A stretch of DNA of 64,000 bases, taken from contig NZ_VTZW01000006.1 in NCBI RefSeq assembly GCF_009728995.1, positions 1 to 64,000 on the forward strand, in the 5' to 3' direction. This document shows positions 8,574-16,753 of the stretch, one piece after another. Numbering within the stretch: the first letter of the stretch is position 1; each line of letters begins with the position of its first letter. Under the pieces are notes generated by a model that saw only the letters and a program-made list of their open reading frames with translations, was not told the origin of the DNA and did no database searches. This DNA comes from Streptomonospora sp. PA3. Its GTDB lineage: Bacteria > Actinomycetota > Actinomycetes > Streptosporangiales > Streptosporangiaceae. Both the position numbers and the translations under genes were made by a program.

Positions 8574-9530
8574 CTATTTCAGGCCGGTCGTGGCGATGCC
8601 CCGGACCAGGTACCGCTGGCCGAACAGGAAGAGCAGGAAGATCGGGACGAGGGAGACCACGGACATCGCCATGAGGGAGCCCCAGGAGCTGTCCGAGGTG
8701 GAGTCGACGAATGTCCGCAGCGCGACCGGGACCGTGTACATCTCCGGGTCGGTCAGGAAGATGAGCTGGCTGAAGAAGTCGTTCCAGGTCCAGATGAAGG
8801 TGAAGATCGCCGTGGTGGCCAGCGCCGGAGTGGACAGCGGCAGCATGATCTGCAGGAAGATCCGCCCGTGCCCGGCGCCGTCGATGTGGGCCGCCTCGGT
8901 CAGGTCGCGCGGGATGCCGCGGAAGAACTGCACCATCAGGAAGATGAAGAAGGCGTCCGTGGCCAGCAGCTTGGGCACCACCAGCGGCAGGTAGGTGTTG
9001 ATCCAGTCCAGCGACGAGAAGAGGATGTACTGGGGCACGATCACCACGTGGATCGGCAGCATGATGGACATCAGCATGATGGCGAACCACAGCTTGCGCC
9101 CGCGGAAGTTCAGCCGCGCGAAGGCGTAGGCGGCCATCGAGCACGAGACCAGGTTGCCCAGCACCGCGCCCGCCACGATCACCAGAGAGTTCATCAGGTA
9201 GTGGGTGAACGGGTGGCCCAGCGCGTTCCAGCCCTCGGTGTAGTTGCCCAGGTCGAGCTGCGTGGGGATCAGCGACGGGTCGCGGAAGATCAGCGCGTTG
9301 GGTTTGACGGAGCTGGCGACCATCCACAGCAGCGGATAGATCATGACGAGCCCGGCGGTGATCAGCAGGGCGTGCTTGGCGATGCGGCGCAGGAGGTGGC
9401 CCCACTCGATCGGGCGCCGGGCCTCGCCCGCGCTTCCCGCGGGCGCCGACGGGCGGCTGCGCGCGGCCGGCTTGCGCGCCGGGCCGCGGGTTTCCGGGGT
9501 GCCTGCTCCCAGCAGGTCGGGTTCAGTCAT
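8574..9530 (-). CDS. Carbohydrate ABC transporter permease (MalG type)
   Basis: 318 residues with about six membrane helices after a disordered Pro/Ala-rich N-terminus. The cytoplasmic EAA loop is EAAHIDGAGHGRIFLQIMLP, the contact site for the ATPase. It belongs to CUT1-type importers and pairs with the upstream permease. The start overlaps the end of that gene by 8 nt, indicating translational coupling. No ATPase gene is in the cluster, so a shared MsiK-type ATPase encoded elsewhere is likely. It is the last gene of the operon. Confidence 0.93.
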   Translation of the reverse strand: MTEPDLLGAGTPETRGPARKPAARSRPSAPAGSAGEARRPIEWGHLLRRIAKHALLITAGLVMIYPLLWMVASSVKPNALIFRDPSLIPTQLDLGNYTEGWNALGHPFTHYLMNSLVIVAGAVLGNLVSCSMAAYAFARLNFRGRKLWFAIMLMSIMLPIHVVIVPQYILFSSLDWINTYLPLVVPKLLATDAFFIFLMVQFFRGIPRDLTEAAHIDGAGHGRIFLQIMLPLSTPALATTAIFTFIWTWNDFFSQLIFLTDPEMYTVPVALRTFVDSTSDSSWGSLMAMSVVSLVPIFLLFLFGQRYLVRGIATTGLK

Positions 9531-10464
9531 TGTAGAAGACCCAGTACTTGGAGGCGAAGAAGTTGACCGCGGTGAGCGCCGCGATGATCACCAGCAGCAG
9601 CCAGGCCATCGCCGACGCGTAGCCCATGTGGAGGTTGCCGAAGCCCTCCTCGTACAGGTACAGCGTGTAGAACAGCGTCGAGTCGATCGGGCCGCCCGTT
9701 CCTCCGCTGACGATGAAGGCCTGGGTGAACGCCTGGAAGGCGAAGATGATCTGCAGGACCAGGTTGAAGAAGATGATCGGTGTCAGCAGGGGGATCGTGA
9801 CGGCGCGGAACTGGCGGAGCTTTCCGGCGCCGTCGATGGCGGAGGCCTCGTAGAGGTCCTTGGGTATCTGGCGCAGCCCGGCCAGGAAGATCACCATCGG
9901 CGAGCCGAACGTCCACACGTTGAACACGATCAGTGTGCCCAGCGCGTAGTCGGGGTGGGCGATCCAGCCGGGGCCGTTGACGCCGAAGACGCCCAGCAGC
10001 TGGTTGATCAGTCCGGCGTTGCCGAAGATCTGGCGCCACAGGATCGCGACCGCGACACTGGCGCCCAGCAGCGACGGCAGGTAGAACACCGAGCGGTAGA
10101 TCGCCAGCCCGCGCAGCCCGCGGTCCAGGAACAGCGCCAGTCCCAGCGCGGCGGCCAGCTGCAGCGGGACGGAGACGAAGACGTAGGTGAAGGTCACCCG
10201 CAGCGACGTGAACAGCCGCGGGTCGCCGGCCATCGCGGCGTAGTTGTCCAGGCCGGTCCATTCCGGCGGATCCAACAGGCTGTAGTCGGTGAACGACAGG
10301 TAGAGCGACGCCGAGATCGGTCCGACGGTGATCAGGGCGAGGCCGACGAACCACGGCGCGAGGAACACCGCGGCGGCCTTGTTGTCGCCGCGCTCGGCCG
10401 GGCTGGGGTTGGCTCGGGCGGACTTGGTGCGCCGCAGGGCCGCGAGCTCACCGATCGCCGACAC
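9523..10464 (-). CDS. Carbohydrate ABC transporter permease (MalF type)
   Basis: 313 residues with six predicted helices, starting AAAVFLAPWFVGLALITVG. The EAA loop is YEASAIDGAGKLRQFRAVTI. Together with the next gene it forms the transmembrane channel of a CUT1 sugar importer. It starts with GTG preceded by a G-rich binding site and overlaps the oxidoreductase gene by 17 nt. Family assignment is firm. The transported sugar is probably an oligosaccharide or glycoside, given the neighbouring glycosidases, but that is inference. Confidence 0.93.
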   Translation of the reverse strand: MSAIGELAALRRTKSARANPSPAERGDNKAAAVFLAPWFVGLALITVGPISASLYLSFTDYSLLDPPEWTGLDNYAAMAGDPRLFTSLRVTFTYVFVSVPLQLAAALGLALFLDRGLRGLAIYRSVFYLPSLLGASVAVAILWRQIFGNAGLINQLLGVFGVNGPGWIAHPDYALGTLIVFNVWTFGSPMVIFLAGLRQIPKDLYEASAIDGAGKLRQFRAVTIPLLTPIIFFNLVLQIIFAFQAFTQAFIVSGGTGGPIDSTLFYTLYLYEEGFGNLHMGYASAMAWLLLVIIAALTAVNFFASKYWVFYND

Positions 10465-11842
10465 GGTGCCCCCTTTCCGCGCCCGTCCCCGCGGGGGCGG
10501 GGTCCGCCTGCTCGGGCAGCCCCAGCTCGGCGATGCGCACCGGGAGGCCGGAGTCCATCGAGGCGTTGGCCGCCAGGCCGATGGCGACCGAGGCGAGGCC
10601 GTCGCCGAAGCCGGCCCGCTTGCCGAGCGGGTCGGCGGCGGGGGTGCCGAACACGTCCTGCAGCAGCAGTGCGTCGCCGCCGCCGTGCCCGCCGGGCCCG
10701 TCCTCGGCGATCGGCACCGGCTGCGCCTTCTCCCAGTGCCGCTGCACGGTCAGGCGTGCGCCCCTGCGGCGCTCGTCGCCGTCGGCGGTGTCCTCGACCG
10801 AGCTGGCGTCGAGCACGAACCGCCCGTCCGGGCCGGGCAGCACCGCGCTGCGTTCGACGACCTCCAGCTCCGCGCGCCCGGCCGTGCCGTTGACCGTCAC
10901 CCGGTAGCCCTCCCACGGGCTGTGCGCGTTCAGGGAGTAGGTCAGCACCGCGCCGCGGCCGTAGCAGACCATGGCGGCCACGTTGTCCTCGATGGTGATG
11001 CCCGGAGCGAAGACGTCGCGGTCGCGGATGTAGCCGTCGTGGACCTCGGCGTCGAGGTAGAGCGAGCGCAGCACCGGGTCGTCGCGCAGGTCGAGGGCGA
11101 AGGGATCGCTGCTGGGCGGGTCGGTGGTGCCGCGGGCGGGGCGCTCGCCCAGCCCGCGGGCGCGGGCGTTGGCATCGCCGTAGAACCGCAGGCCGCCGCT
11201 GGCGAACACCCATCGGGGAGCGTCGGCCAGCCACCAGTTGACCAGGTCGAAGTGGTGGCCGGCCTTGTGCACGGCCAACCCGCCCGAGCGGGTCTTGTCG
11301 CGGTGCCAGCGGCGGAAGTAGTCGGCACCGTGCATGGTGTCCAGCGCCCATTCGAAGTGGACCGAGGTGACGTCGCCGATGCGGCCCGAGGCCAGCACCT
11401 CCTTCAGGGCGGCGTTGCGCGGCGAGTAGCGGTAGTTGAACGTCACCACGAGGGAGCGGCCGGTCTCCTGCGCCGCGGCGGCGATCAGGCGGCAGCCCTC
11501 GACCGAGGTTGTCAGCGGCTTCTCCAGGACGGCGTCGGCGCCGGCCCGCATGGCGCGGGCGACCGTCTCGGCGTGGGTCCAGTCCGGGCTGGTCACCACG
11601 ACCGCGTCCACCCGCTGCTCTGCGACCATGCGCTCCAGGTCCCGGGGGGCGTAGCGCGCGGGCTGCGGCGCGTCAGGGCGGTGTCGGGCGAGGAGGCTGT
11701 CGGCGTGGTCCATCCGCGCCGGGTTGGGCTCGCACCAGGCGACCAGGTCGGCGGTGTCGGCGTACTCCCCGGCCAGGGCGGTGATGAAGAACCGCGCCCG
11801 CGCGCCCGTGCCGACCACTGCGTACCGGCGGATCTGGGTCAT
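10448..11842 (-). CDS. Gfo/Idh/MocA family NAD(P)-dependent oxidoreductase
   Basis: 464 residues. The N-terminal Rossmann fold begins YAVVGTGARARFF. The family motif EKPLTT, with its conserved Lys, is near residue 110. The catalytic region KAGHHFDLVNWWLAD carries the usual His. Members oxidise or reduce sugars, inositols or 3-keto-glycosides. Translation starts at the ATG at 11842 after AAGGAG. Its place between glycosidase and permease genes suggests it acts on the imported sugar, for example through a 3-keto intermediate. This is inferred from context only. Confidence 0.88.
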   Translation of the reverse strand: MTQIRRYAVVGTGARARFFITALAGEYADTADLVAWCEPNPARMDHADSLLARHRPDAPQPARYAPRDLERMVAEQRVDAVVVTSPDWTHAETVARAMRAGADAVLEKPLTTSVEGCRLIAAAAQETGRSLVVTFNYRYSPRNAALKEVLASGRIGDVTSVHFEWALDTMHGADYFRRWHRDKTRSGGLAVHKAGHHFDLVNWWLADAPRWVFASGGLRFYGDANARARGLGERPARGTTDPPSSDPFALDLRDDPVLRSLYLDAEVHDGYIRDRDVFAPGITIEDNVAAMVCYGRGAVLTYSLNAHSPWEGYRVTVNGTAGRAELEVVERSAVLPGPDGRFVLDASSVEDTADGDERRRGARLTVQRHWEKAQPVPIAEDGPGGHGGGDALLLQDVFGTPAADPLGKRAGFGDGLASVAIGLAANASMDSGLPVRIAELGLPEQADPAPAGTGAERGHRVGDR

Positions 11843-11927
11843 GCTGCTCCTTGCGTCCTCGGGGTGACGTAGCGGTGTCGGTAGATGTCGGCGTGGATGT
11901 TCTGCGCGGCGGTTCGGGGGACGGTCG

Positions 11928-14084
11928 TCACGGCGATCGCACGAAGCCCTCGTGCCGCACCGACCACGTCCCGTCGCGCGGGAACCCGGGGGCGTGCGCG
12001 CCGCCGTCGCCGTCCCAACCCCCGGCCATCAGGGCCAGGGCGGCCAGCAGGCCGCCGTTTCCGGGCAGGTAGGCCGGCAGGGTGCCGGTCTGCCGGTTGT
12101 GGCCGTTGGGCAGGTATCGGTTCTTCGGGGTGTCGCGCAGCAGGGCGTCGACCGCCGTCTCCGGTTCGCCCAGGCGGGCCGCGGTCATGGCCAGTGCCGG
12201 ATAGTCCCAACCCCACGTGCTGGCCCAGTCCCAGTCGGCGAGCACGTCGTGCAGGGTCGCCCGGACCGCCTCTCGATCGGCGAGTCCGGTGTCCGGCACC
12301 GGGCCGAGCGCGTAGACCATGGACGGGTGGTCGGCGCGGACGGTGAACGGCTCGATCGGGATGGCGGGGTAAAGGCCGCCGCGCACCAGCGGGCGGCGGA
12401 TCCGGGTGCGGACCTCCTCCCAGCGGGGCTCGGGCGGCAGTCCGGCGCGCACCCGCCACTGCTGGGCCACGCCCAGCGCCCACGCCCAGTAGGCGATTTC
12501 GAACGGAGGGTCGTGGGCCCGGTCGCGGAGGTCGGCGTAGGACTCCTGCGCAGGCACCAGGGGCGGGCCCAGCGAGAACCCGTCGGCCGCGGGCTCGGCG
12601 ACGTCGGCCATGAAGTCCGCGGTTTCCTCGATCAGGTCGCCGTACTCGGCGGCGTCCCCGCCGCCGGCCCGGCGCAGCAGCTCGGCGAAGTGGATGACGT
12701 GCGGCTGCTGCCAGAGCAGGAACGGCCCGATCGAGCTAGGGCTCTCCCGGCCGTCGGGACCGACCTGCTTGGGCCAGCGCGCGCCGCGGTAGCCCTGCGA
12801 CGCGGCGGTGGCCCGGGCCGCCGGCAGGATCCGCCGGTAGAAGCCCATGCTGCGACGCAGCAGATCGGGCCTCGCCCACAGCGCGAAGTGCGCCGCATGC
12901 CACCAGTGCATCTCCAGGTGGAACCGGCCGCGCCAGCTGTTGCAGGTCAGCCCGGTCTCCTGCGGCGGCAGGGAGCCGGCGCACTGGATCGCGGTGAGGT
13001 ACTGGGACAGCACCGCGCGGCGCTCCAGCTCCTGGGCGCGCGGGTCGGTGCTGCCCGCGAGGTCGATCGCCGCTCCGCGGTCCCAGAACGCCGGCCAGTG
13101 CGCCCGGCTCGCCGCGAACACGGCGCCGGCGTCCGCACCCGCGGGATCGCCGCCCCCGCCCTCGGCCAGGGTCACCGCCAGTTCGAGTACGCCGTCCTGC
13201 GCGATGACGAGCAGTTCGTGCTCGCCGGTTCGGTCCACGGCGGCCTGCGGCGAGGTCCGCACCCGCACGCGGTAGAGCGGGTCGGGGCGCCCGTCGAGGC
13301 GCCGCCGCACCAGGACGCCGCCGGGCACCCGCTCGACGTCGCTGGAGTGGGCGCCTGGGCGCGACCAGTCGGCAGCGTTACTCCACGACTGCGATCCGTA
13401 GGGGAAGGCCAGGCGGACGGCGACGCCGGGTTCCGCCGGGTCGTGCCCGACGGGCTCGATGCGGAGCGCCAGGGTGTCCTCGCCCGGGTGGCAGGCCGTG
13501 CGCACCCGCAGCGGCCGACCGGCCAGGGTGAAGGAGCTGCGGACCACACCGGTCCACAGGTCCAGATCTTGACGGCACCGCCCCAGCTCCGCCGCCTCCG
13601 GCGCGCGGTGGCCGCTTCCGTGCGGCACCACCAGGCCTATCCGCAGCAGGTCCAACCGGTGAGGGTTGGCACGCAGCCACCGGGTCCCCTCGTCGAGCGC
13701 GGAGTCGTCGGAGCCGTCCAGCGGCGCGGAGTCCACGTAGCCGACATCGCCGCGCGGGGTGCGATAGGGCCGCACGGTGCGGGAGAGGTCGGCGCCCGCG
13801 GGGCGGGGTGTGCTGTGCCAGCCCCACTGGGACTGGGTGCTCAGCAGCGTGCCCGGCACCCCGCCGGCCGGGTCGGCCACCGGGTACCGGCCGGGGAACG
13901 TCTGCAGGCCGGTGGCGTCCACGGTCATGCACAGTTCGCCGTTGCCCACCGACAGCGCCGCGTCGGGGTCGATGCCCGCCGTCTCGACGCGGTGCCGCGC
14001 CACCACGGATCGCCGGTCGATCCCTCCGGCGGCCCTCGGGCGCGGGCCGCCGGAGAGGTCGCCGGCCGGCTCAGGAGACGGCAT
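11928..14084 (-). CDS. Six-hairpin (alpha/alpha)6 glycoside hydrolase-like protein
   Basis: 718 residues without a signal peptide, so probably cytoplasmic. The N-terminal half looks like a beta-sandwich. From about residue 385 the catalytic barrel region includes NSWRGRFHLEMHWWHAAHFALW and later ASTWGWDYPALAMTAARLG. These are shared with GH65/GH95-like proteins, where an acidic residue in the barrel is the general acid. I cannot assign a GH family securely. The start overlaps the binding-protein gene by 14 nt and 85 nt separate it from the oxidoreductase. It probably cleaves the imported glycoside. Confidence 0.7.
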   Translation of the reverse strand: MPSPEPAGDLSGGPRPRAAGGIDRRSVVARHRVETAGIDPDAALSVGNGELCMTVDATGLQTFPGRYPVADPAGGVPGTLLSTQSQWGWHSTPRPAGADLSRTVRPYRTPRGDVGYVDSAPLDGSDDSALDEGTRWLRANPHRLDLLRIGLVVPHGSGHRAPEAAELGRCRQDLDLWTGVVRSSFTLAGRPLRVRTACHPGEDTLALRIEPVGHDPAEPGVAVRLAFPYGSQSWSNAADWSRPGAHSSDVERVPGGVLVRRRLDGRPDPLYRVRVRTSPQAAVDRTGEHELLVIAQDGVLELAVTLAEGGGGDPAGADAGAVFAASRAHWPAFWDRGAAIDLAGSTDPRAQELERRAVLSQYLTAIQCAGSLPPQETGLTCNSWRGRFHLEMHWWHAAHFALWARPDLLRRSMGFYRRILPAARATAASQGYRGARWPKQVGPDGRESPSSIGPFLLWQQPHVIHFAELLRRAGGGDAAEYGDLIEETADFMADVAEPAADGFSLGPPLVPAQESYADLRDRAHDPPFEIAYWAWALGVAQQWRVRAGLPPEPRWEEVRTRIRRPLVRGGLYPAIPIEPFTVRADHPSMVYALGPVPDTGLADREAVRATLHDVLADWDWASTWGWDYPALAMTAARLGEPETAVDALLRDTPKNRYLPNGHNRQTGTLPAYLPGNGGLLAALALMAGGWDGDGGAHAPGFPRDGTWSVRHEGFVRSP

Positions 14085-15390
14085 TCTTCAGCTCGGTGAC
14101 GAACTGCTTCGCGCCCTGCTCGGGCGACTGCCGGCCGAAGAGGACGGCGTCGTTGACCCGCTGCAGCAGGTCGACGGACTCGGTGGAGCCGGTCGGGCCG
14201 ATGACGAAGTCGCCGTCGACGAGCCCGCTCATGCGGTCCACGAACGCGAACTCGACCTGCTGGGAGGCGGTGAGATCGCCCTCCAGGTGGGCGCGGATCT
14301 CGGGGTTGGCCGGGATGCCGCGGTCGGACTTGATGAAGTCGGCGGCGCGCGGGTCGTTGACGAGGAAGTCCACGAGCTTGGCCGCGGCCTCGGGGTGCTC
14401 GCTGCGCTTGCTGATCGTGTAGAGCTGGGATGCCTGCAGCCACATGCCGGTGCCCTGGGCCGTGGTCTCGCCGGGCGCGCGCAGCAGCACCAGGTCGTCG
14501 CCGGAGCCCTCGCGGAAGGCGGCGAGCTGGTTGGACCAGGCCAGCTTCATCGCAGCCCGCCCCTGGCCGAGCAGCGTCTGCTCCGGTGCCGCCTGCGCCG
14601 CGAGTTCGGCGGTCATGCTCGCCGAGGGGGTGGCACCCGCGTCCGTCATCCCCGTGGTCAGGCCGAACCACCGCTCCACCGTCGGGGGCTCGATGGCGAC
14701 CCCGCCCTGGGGGGAGTAGAGGCCCTGGCCGGTGTGCTGGTTGGCGTAGAGGTCGAGCGTGTCGGGCTGGGTGGGGTCCTCGGAGCCGTAGACGTCGTCG
14801 GGGGTGCCGGCCGAGATCTCCTCGGCGATGGCGGCGTAGTCCTCCCAGCTCCAGGAGTCGTCGTCGGGGAGCTCGACCCCCGCCTCCTCGAAGATCCGGG
14901 GGTTGGCGACGACCGAGAAGGTGTTCACTCCCGTGGGCACGCCGTAGTTCTCGCCGTCGAACTCGCCGTTGGATAGCGCTTTCTCATCGAGCGCGCCGAG
15001 GTCCAGGTGGTCGGAGACTTCGGAGAGTTCGAGGAGCACGCCGCGCTCGGCGTACTCGCGCGGGTACGCGCCGCCCATGGTGATCACGTCGGGTTCGTCG
15101 CCCGCCGCCACCGATGTGGAGAGCCGGTCGAAGTAGGACTCGAAGTCGATCGACTCCGTCTCGACGGTGATGTTCGGGTGCGCCTTCTCGAACGCGTCGA
15201 CGGCCTGGTTGGTGATCTCGGCCCGCTCGGTGCTGCCCCACCAGGAGAAGCGGATCGTCACCTCCCCGCTGTCGCCCGAACCCCCGCCGCAGGCCGTGGT
15301 CATCATCGCGGCGCCGGTAAGGGCCGCCGCCAGGCGGAAGGTCGTCCGGGGGCGGACGCCCCGCCCGCCGGTGGTCGGTAGTTGCCGCAT
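14071..15390 (-). CDS. Extracellular sugar-binding lipoprotein of an ABC importer
   Basis: 439 residues. A signal peptide (RLAAALTGAAMM) ends in a lipobox TTAC with the lipidated Cys near residue 34, then a GGGSGDSGE linker. The mature part has the family-1 solute-binding layout: ITIRFSWWGSTER-like start, FEKAHPNITVE, DEPDVITMGG and an Asp/Glu-rich hinge. It captures the sugar outside the membrane for the two permeases. AGGGAG lies 7 nt before the ATG. It is the first gene of the operon, and the operator-like palindrome at 15499-15512 sits in its promoter. Confidence 0.95.
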   Translation of the reverse strand: MRQLPTTGGRGVRPRTTFRLAAALTGAAMMTTACGGGSGDSGEVTIRFSWWGSTERAEITNQAVDAFEKAHPNITVETESIDFESYFDRLSTSVAAGDEPDVITMGGAYPREYAERGVLLELSEVSDHLDLGALDEKALSNGEFDGENYGVPTGVNTFSVVANPRIFEEAGVELPDDDSWSWEDYAAIAEEISAGTPDDVYGSEDPTQPDTLDLYANQHTGQGLYSPQGGVAIEPPTVERWFGLTTGMTDAGATPSASMTAELAAQAAPEQTLLGQGRAAMKLAWSNQLAAFREGSGDDLVLLRAPGETTAQGTGMWLQASQLYTISKRSEHPEAAAKLVDFLVNDPRAADFIKSDRGIPANPEIRAHLEGDLTASQQVEFAFVDRMSGLVDGDFVIGPTGSTESVDLLQRVNDAVLFGRQSPEQGAKQFVTELKNAVS

Positions 15391-15489
15391 GAGCTGTCTC
15401 CCTCGCCACGCCGATGAGGTCGCCGAGAGTGCTACGAGCGCCCCACTCCCTACCGCCCGCGGCAGGACGCCGCGACCGATGTGGCGTGT

Positions 15490-15518
15490 AACACATCTTT
15501 ACACCGGTGTAATTGCAA
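15490..15518 (-). promoter_or_regulatory. Promoter with LacI-type operator for the sugar operon
   Basis: A perfect 14-bp palindrome TTACACCGGTGTAA at 15499-15512 has the central CG typical of LacI-family operators. On the minus strand it exactly fills the 17-bp spacer between a -35-like TTGCAA (15518-15513) and a weak -10-like TGTGTT (15495-15490). Binding there would block RNA polymerase. A related palindrome lies at 16721-16734 on the other side of the LacI gene. Confidence 0.7.
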
Positions 15519-15578
15519 CACGGCGCCTGGCGGGGGTCAATCCCTCGGATCGGGAAATGTCCGCCGTGCCGGAAGCGC

Positions 15579-16619
15579 CTACTTCGGGGCGTCCCCGGAG
15601 CCGTCCGGGCCGCCCGTGGACTCCCGCACGATCAGCTCGGGCGCGACCACCAGCTCACGGCCGCCCGCGCCCGCCGGCTCCCCCCGCGCGATCAGGTCCA
15701 CCAGCAGCCACACCGCGGTGCGCGCGATCTGGGCCCGGCCCGGCTGCACGGTCGTCAGGCTCGGACAGGAGAAGCGCCCGTCCTCGATGTCGTCGAAGCC
15801 GGCCACCGCGACGTCGCCGGGCACCCGCAGCCCGCGCTCGAACAGCACCCGCATCGCGCCGAGCGCGAGCACGTCGTTGAGCCCGAAGACGGCATCGACG
15901 TCCGCCCCGCGCTCGAGTACCCGGCGCATCGCCTGGGCGCCCGTGGTGCGGGTCCACTCCAGCGCCTCGCCCGTGCGCCGCGGGTCGTGCTCGATCCCGC
16001 TGTCGGCGAGCGCCTCGGTGAAGCCGCGGGTGCGCAGCGAGCCCGCTCCCGCGCCGCGCTCGTCGTAGGACCCGACGACGGCGATGCGCCGGCGCCCCCG
16101 CTCCAGCAGGTGCTCCGCGGCCGCCCGCGCGCCCTCGACGTTGCCCATCGCCACGTGGTGCACGCTGCCGTGCAGCGCGCGCTCGCCCAGCAGCACCAGC
16201 GGGTAGTCCACCTCCAGGCTGCGCGCGTCGGCGGGGCGCAGGCCCAGCGGGGAGAAGATCAGCCCGTCGGTCATCCGGCGGCGGTCGCTGGTCAGCACCT
16301 CCAGCTCGCGCTCGCGCACCCCGCCGGTCTGCTCCACCAGCACGGTGTAGCCGCGTTCGGCGGCCACGGCGATGACCTCGTCGGACAGCTCCGCGAAGTA
16401 GGGCAGCCGCAGCTCCGGCACCGCCAGAGTGATCATCCCCGTGCGGCCCAGGCTCAGGCTGCGCGCCGAGAAGTTCATCCGGTAGCCGAGTTCGGAGATG
16501 GCGGCGAGCACCCGCGCCCTGGTCGCGGGGGTCACGTGCGGGAACTCGTTGACGACGTTGGAGACGGTCTTGACCGAGACCCCGGCGCGCCGCGCCACGT
16601 CGCGCATCGTCACAGGCAC
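15579..16619 (-). CDS. LacI-family transcriptional regulator
   Basis: 346 residues. The DNA-binding helix-turn-helix and hinge are at residues 4-60 (MRDVARRAGVSVKTVSNVVN ... ARSLSLGRTG), followed by the periplasmic-binding-protein-like sensor domain (VFGLNDVLALGAMRVL, DVAVAGFDDIEDGRF). GTG at 16619 is chosen because GGAGG stands 9 nt upstream and the HTH then starts at the usual position. A longer frame upstream lacks support. It lies between the sugar operon and the GH5 gene, and both promoters carry related palindromes. It is therefore the likely sugar-responsive repressor of the region. Confidence 0.92.
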   Translation of the reverse strand: MPVTMRDVARRAGVSVKTVSNVVNEFPHVTPATRARVLAAISELGYRMNFSARSLSLGRTGMITLAVPELRLPYFAELSDEVIAVAAERGYTVLVEQTGGVRERELEVLTSDRRRMTDGLIFSPLGLRPADARSLEVDYPLVLLGERALHGSVHHVAMGNVEGARAAAEHLLERGRRRIAVVGSYDERGAGAGSLRTRGFTEALADSGIEHDPRRTGEALEWTRTTGAQAMRRVLERGADVDAVFGLNDVLALGAMRVLFERGLRVPGDVAVAGFDDIEDGRFSCPSLTTVQPGRAQIARTAVWLLVDLIARGEPAGAGGRELVVAPELIVRESTGGPDGSGDAPK

Positions 16620-16720
16620 CGCCGGCCACCTCCGGGACGTCTCGATCGGGACCGGCCGCACACCGCGCCCTCCCCGCTTCCACCGCCGTGGACGGCTGGC
16701 CGCACCCCGGCTTACGTTAG

Positions 16721-16734
16721 GGTAACCGGTTACC
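16721..16734 (+). promoter_or_regulatory. LacI-type operator upstream of the GH5 gene
   Basis: GGTAACCGGTTACC is a perfect 14-bp palindrome sharing the core ACCGGT with the site at 15499. It begins just after a -10-like TACGTT (16713-16718) and ends 7 nt before the GH5 ribosome-binding site AGGAGG (16741). It thus covers the likely transcription start. It is also about 100 nt upstream of the LacI gene and could mediate autoregulation. Confidence 0.7.
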
Positions 16735-16753
16735 TCGTAGAGGAGGACATGGC

